Source: Thermoplasmata archaeon (GTDB taxonomy: Archaea > Thermoplasmatota > Thermoplasmata > Lutacidiplasmatales > UBA184). Taken from it: 7,996 nucleotides of DNA. The notes under the pieces were generated by a model, which saw only the letters and a program-made list of their open reading frames with translations, searched no databases and was not told the origin of the DNA. Where the stretch lies: the NCBI GenBank assembly GCA_030039525.1, contig JASHVI010000036.1:1-7996 (forward strand), written 5' to 3'. The translations under genes were made by a program, and so were the position numbers. Within the stretch, counting starts at the first letter, position 1. Every line of letters starts with the position of its first letter. Positions 5,994 through 7,996 of the stretch are shown piece by piece.

Positions 5994-6572
5994 TCACCCG
6001 CGCGTCCGGTAGCGCGGGGGAGGGCGACGGATCGCCCAGAGGGCGACCGCGAGCCCGACCACGACGGCGCCGAACGACAGGACGAGCACCACCGGCGCCG
6101 CGGCCCCCCCGAGGTCCTCCGCGAGGAGGCTCCGCACGGGGGACTCCCTCGAGGGACACGGCGGGGGGAAGAGCCAGAGCATCAGGGTGCTGCTCGCCGA
6201 GAGGTCGGTCGAGTCCGTCACGGTCGCGGTCGCGTTGTACGAGCCCCAGCCCGCGTAGGCGTGGGTCACCTCCGGCCCGCCCGTCGAGTGGTTCCCGTCC
6301 CCGAAGCTCCAGGCGTAGAGGTACGGGGGGGCGCCCCCGGCGACCGTGGCCCGCAGGGTGACCACGATCGGGAGCGTGCCGCACCCGTTCGGGGATACCG
6401 AGGTGACCTGAGAGACGTTCACGGTCAGCGGTCCAACGGAGGGGCCGGCCCGGAGCGCGGGCAGGGACGGACCGCCGCCCAGCGAGGCCCCGGTCCCGGG
6501 GACCAGGAGCAGGAGCGTGACGAACGCCAGCAGGGGCCCCCCGCGCCCCCGAGCTCGGATCCCGTCGGGCAT
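5994..6572 (-). CDS. PKD-domain surface protein anchored by a C-terminal helix
   Basis: A 192-residue exported protein, probably on the outer face of the cell. Residues 1-30 form a signal peptide (Arg/Gly-rich start, core LLAFVTLLLLVPG, small residues after). Residues about 50-132 are one PKD-type beta-sandwich, with the diagnostic WSFGDG at 88-93 and the edge strand EVTHAYAGWGSYNATATVTD (101-120). Cys64 and Cys139 could pair. A single helix at about 158-181 followed by IRRPPPRYR is a stop-transfer anchor with a positive inside. Sequons at Asn52, 94 and 113 suggest glycosylation. PKD domains mediate protein or carbohydrate contacts; no enzyme domain is attached, so an adhesin-like or structural role is plausible but unproven. 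GGGGGCGAG just upstream of the ATG may serve the ribosome. The gene follows the methyltransferase on the same strand after 78 bp, with no evident TATA box between, so they may share a transcript. Confidence 0.85.
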   Translation of the reverse strand: MPDGIRARGRGGPLLAFVTLLLLVPGTGASLGGGPSLPALRAGPSVGPLTVNVSQVTSVSPNGCGTLPIVVTLRATVAGGAPPYLYAWSFGDGNHSTGGPEVTHAYAGWGSYNATATVTDSTDLSASSTLMLWLFPPPCPSRESPVRSLLAEDLGGAAAPVVLVLSFGAVVVGLAVALWAIRRPPPRYRTRG

Positions 6573-6650
6573 CGGCTCGCCCCCGACGCCAGAGCCGCGC
6601 GGCCGAAGATGAACGGATGACCCGAGTTCGGGGGCCGGTCGGGTCTCCGG

Positions 6651-7448
6651 TCACCCCGGTCCCGGCGGACCGGGCAGCCGAAGGGCCTCCAGGACGACGT
6701 GCAGGGGGATCGCCGCGATCGCCCCGGCGAGCGGGCTCGCGGCGTGGAACTCCTCGGTCGGCTCCGGCTCGTCGAGGGCGGTGATCGCGAGGCCGGCCTC
6801 GCGGAGGCGGTCGGCATACCACGAGAGCGGTCGATGGTAGGCCGGCGTCGACATCGTGCGGCCCTCCGGCCCGTTCCAGACGCCCGGGTCGTCGAAGGTC
6901 CCCCGGTAGCGGTCGATCCGCCGGGCGACGGACTCCTTCCCGGCGCTCCCCTCCCGGATCCACCGGGCCCCGGCGTCCCCGCCGAAGCACGGATGGTCCG
7001 TGCTGGCGACGAACCGGCCGAAGGCCCGCAGGAGGCGGCCGACCTCCCGGAGCGCGGCGGCGGGATCCGCGAGGTCCATCAGGACCATGTTGGCGAGGAC
7101 CAGGTCGAAGGAGCGAGAGGGAAGCGCCCCGAGCGATCCCGCGTCGGCCTCGAGGTACCGGATCCCGAGCGGGAGCGCGGCTTCGTGACGACGGGCCGCC
7201 TCCACCATGCCGCGGGAGCGGTCGATGCCGGTCACGCGGGCGCCGCTCCGCTGGAGCCGCCGGGCCAGGTAGCCGTTCCCGCATCCGAGGTCGAGCACGT
7301 CGCGCCCCCGGACGTCGCCGACGCGCCGCAGGAGCGCCGGGTCGATCAGCGCCCGGTGCCAGAGGTCCCCGTCCTCGCCCTGCTTCCGGTCGTACCACTC
7401 CGCCAGATCGTCCCAGGTGACGGGCTCGACCCGGCCGGGTCCGGTCAC
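6651..7448 (-). CDS. Class I SAM-dependent methyltransferase
   Basis: A soluble 265-residue methyltransferase of the Rossmann type (Methyltransf_11/25-like). Motif I VLDLGCGNG is at 51-59, the acidic end of strand beta-2 in GIDRSRGMVEAA at 74-85, motif III EAD at 100-102 and motif IV DLVLANMVLMDLADP at 115-129. The N-terminus WDDLAEWYDRKQGEDGDLWH is typical of small-molecule methyltransferases of this group. The C-terminal half (WYADRLREAGLAITALDEPE and onwards) closes the fold and probably forms the substrate site; the substrate cannot be told. The GTG at 7448 is chosen. The same frame is open back to an ATG at 7538, but that start lies in the intron of the tRNA-Tyr gene and the extra 30 residues are low-complexity Arg/Pro/Gly. 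No clear ribosome-binding site or TATA box precedes the GTG, so it may depend on transcription through the tRNA region. Confidence 0.88.
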   Translation of the reverse strand: MTGPGRVEPVTWDDLAEWYDRKQGEDGDLWHRALIDPALLRRVGDVRGRDVLDLGCGNGYLARRLQRSGARVTGIDRSRGMVEAARRHEAALPLGIRYLEADAGSLGALPSRSFDLVLANMVLMDLADPAAALREVGRLLRAFGRFVASTDHPCFGGDAGARWIREGSAGKESVARRIDRYRGTFDDPGVWNGPEGRTMSTPAYHRPLSWYADRLREAGLAITALDEPEPTEEFHAASPLAGAIAAIPLHVVLEALRLPGPPGPG

Positions 7449-7496
7449 GGTCGCCCGAAGGGAGGGGGGGCGACGCGGACCGCCGCGTTCGGGGAG

Positions 7497-7602
7497 TCCC
7501 GGCTGCCTGACTCGAACAGGCGACCTGAGGATGTCCACGGGGGCCGCCGGTGACCGGCGGTCTCGACTACAGTCCCCCGCTCTACCACTGAGCTAAGCCG
7601 GG
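7497..7602 (-). tRNA. tRNA-Tyr (anticodon GTA) with a 34-nt intron
   Basis: A 106-nt gene, 72 nt after splicing. Acceptor CCCGGCT (7602-7596) pairs perfectly with AGCCGGG (7504-7498); the discriminator A is at 7497. The D arm is GCTC-AGTGGTA-GAGC. The anticodon stem GGGGA/TCCTC (one G-U) frames the loop CTGTAGA, with GTA at 7570-7568. The variable arm is 5 nt and the T arm GCCTG-TTCGAGT-CAGGC is perfect. The C1:G72 pair and short variable arm are archaeal tRNA-Tyr features; bacterial tRNA-Tyr has a long variable arm. The sequence is interrupted after G37, the usual archaeal intron site. No CCA is encoded. A TATA-like box lies about 31 bp upstream. Confidence 0.96.
7533..7566 (-). other. Archaeal tRNA intron (37/38) with internal hairpin
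   Basis: Removing these 34 nt restores a normal 7-nt anticodon loop and a paired anticodon stem, and no one-base shift of the intron would do so. The intron holds a perfect 7-bp stem, CCGCCGG/CCGGCGG, around a 3-nt loop (7544-7560). A bulge-helix-bulge can be drawn with 3-nt bulges AG|T and AC|A cut at the canonical place, joined by a weak 4-bp helix (CTGT with GTGG, three of the four pairs wobble). That helix is poorer than the textbook form, so a relaxed motif is likely. Splicing would use the archaeal tRNA endonuclease. Confidence 0.85.
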
Positions 7603-7629
7603 TTCCCCGCCGGTCAGTCGCGCGCCGGG

Positions 7630-7637
7630 TAATTAAA
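7630..7637 (-). promoter_or_regulatory. TATA box for tRNA-Tyr
   Basis: TTTAATTA on the minus strand (within CTTTAATTACC) is the only AT-rich stretch in the 39-bp gap between the adenylate kinase stop and the tRNA. Its centre is about 31 bp from the mature 5' end, a normal archaeal distance. It suggests that the tRNA is transcribed independently of the adenylate kinase gene. Confidence 0.65.
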
Positions 7638-7641
7638 GCCG

Positions 7642-7996
7642 TCACGGCGTAGCTGGAAGACCGAGGAGGGCCCGCAGCCGGGCCCGCACCTCCTCCGGAG
7701 TGCCCCGGGCGTCGAGCGTCCGGAGGCGGCCCCGGTCCTGGTAGAACTTCAGGACCGGCTCGGTCTGGCGGTGGTAGACGGCTATCCGGGTCCGGACGGC
7801 GTCCGGCAGGTCGTCGGAGCGCTGCTCGAGGGTCGCCCCGTCGCGGTCGCAGTGGCCCGCGATCCTCGGGGGGGCGGTGACGACGTTGTAGACGGTCTTG
7901 CAGACCGGGCAGAGCCTCCGCTGCGTGAGGCGCTCGATCAGGAGCTCCTCCGGGATCTCGAAGGCGATCACGTCGTCGAGGGGGACGAACCGGTCG
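7642..7996 (-). CDS. adk: Adenylate kinase, bacterial/zinc type (partial, 5' end outside window)
   Basis: Cytosolic enzyme converting AMP and ATP to two ADP. Only the C-terminal 117 residues are here; the Walker A and AMP-binding parts lie beyond the edge. The fragment begins DRFVPLDDVIAFEIPEELLI, matching the strand and helix before the LID. The LID follows: CPVC at fragment residues 29-32 and CDRD at 49-52 give Cys-X2-Cys-X16-Cys-X2-Asp, the zinc-binding pattern known from Bacillus adenylate kinases. LEQRSDDLPDAVRTRI supplies the conserved QR-DD and a following catalytic-region arginine. YHRQTEPVLKFYQDRGRLRTLDA is the usual C-terminal segment. The frame is open to the window edge, so the internal GTG at 7971 is not the real start. 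The gene sits upstream of tRNA-Tyr on the same strand. Confidence 0.93.
   Translation of the reverse strand, partial: DRFVPLDDVIAFEIPEELLIERLTQRRLCPVCKTVYNVVTAPPRIAGHCDRDGATLEQRSDDLPDAVRTRIAVYHRQTEPVLKFYQDRGRLRTLDARGTPEEVRARLRALLGLPATP

Noticed and set aside
3532..6594. 10-bp sequence CTCTGGCGTC at 3532-3541 found inverted at 6585-6594
   Set aside because: Two copies in opposite orientation relative to the nearby start codons and of GC-rich composition; no further copies noted, so chance is likely.
6573..6650. CCCGA-GT-TCGGG dyad (6621-6632) between methyltransferase and PKD genes
   Set aside because: A 2-nt centre is too short for an RNA hairpin, the arms are GC-rich and only 5 bp, and there is no nearby T-run or TATA box, so neither terminator nor operator can be claimed.
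5701..7398. 565-codon minus-strand frame
   Set aside because: It runs across the PKD protein, the methyltransferase and the end of the ABC ATPase in another frame and is Arg/Pro/Gly-rich with no motif.
1..7996. CRISPR arrays, transposases, integrases, attachment-site duplications or toxin-antitoxin pairs
   Set aside because: I looked for regularly spaced repeats, mobile-element proteins and tRNA 3'-end duplications near both tRNA genes and saw none.

Overview
This window reads as a chromosomal segment of a high-GC archaeon. The evidence is a tRNA-Tyr with a C1:G72 pair, a short variable arm and an intron at the archaeal 37/38 site; no encoded CCA on either tRNA; AT-rich TATA-like boxes standing out at likely promoters; a pilus/archaellum-type secretion ATPase next to a pilin-like protein; and surface proteins rich in N-X-S/T sequons. 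A high-GC uncultured Thermoplasmatota-like lineage is my best guess, but this is inference from style and cannot be proved from 8 kb.

Layout. 1-1930 (minus): a two-gene operon, a pilin-like single-pass membrane protein followed 4 nt later by a VirB11/GspE-family secretion ATPase whose 3' end lies outside the window. 1931-2070: a divergent promoter region with two AT-rich boxes. 2071-2559 (plus): a tandem ACT-domain protein. 2609-2680 (plus): tRNA-Gly(CCC). 2755-3527 (minus): an overlapping pair, an ArsR-like winged-helix regulator and a small four-helix membrane protein. 3528-3772: a 245-bp divergent gap with two abutting perfect palindromes. 3773-5918 (plus): a MacB/FtsX-type ABC permease and its ATPase, overlapping by 8 nt; the ATPase ends in an acidic low-complexity tail. 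5994-7448 (minus): a PKD-domain surface protein and, upstream of it, a class I SAM methyltransferase. 7497-7602 (minus): intron-containing tRNA-Tyr(GTA) with its own TATA box. 7642-7996 (minus): the C-terminal half of a zinc-type adenylate kinase, whose 5' end is outside the window.

How it fits together. Much of the window concerns the cell envelope: a pilus-like assembly or secretion operon, an ABC exporter, a PKD surface protein and a regulator/membrane-protein pair. The remainder is housekeeping (two tRNAs, adenylate kinase, ACT protein). The regulator pair and the ABC exporter are divergently arranged around palindromes, so they may form one regulated unit. I see no CRISPR array, transposase, integrase, attachment site or obvious new multi-gene defence system. 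The most notable items are the pilin-like/ATPase operon, the palindrome-bearing divergent region, the acidic tail on the ABC ATPase and the hairpin intron in tRNA-Tyr.
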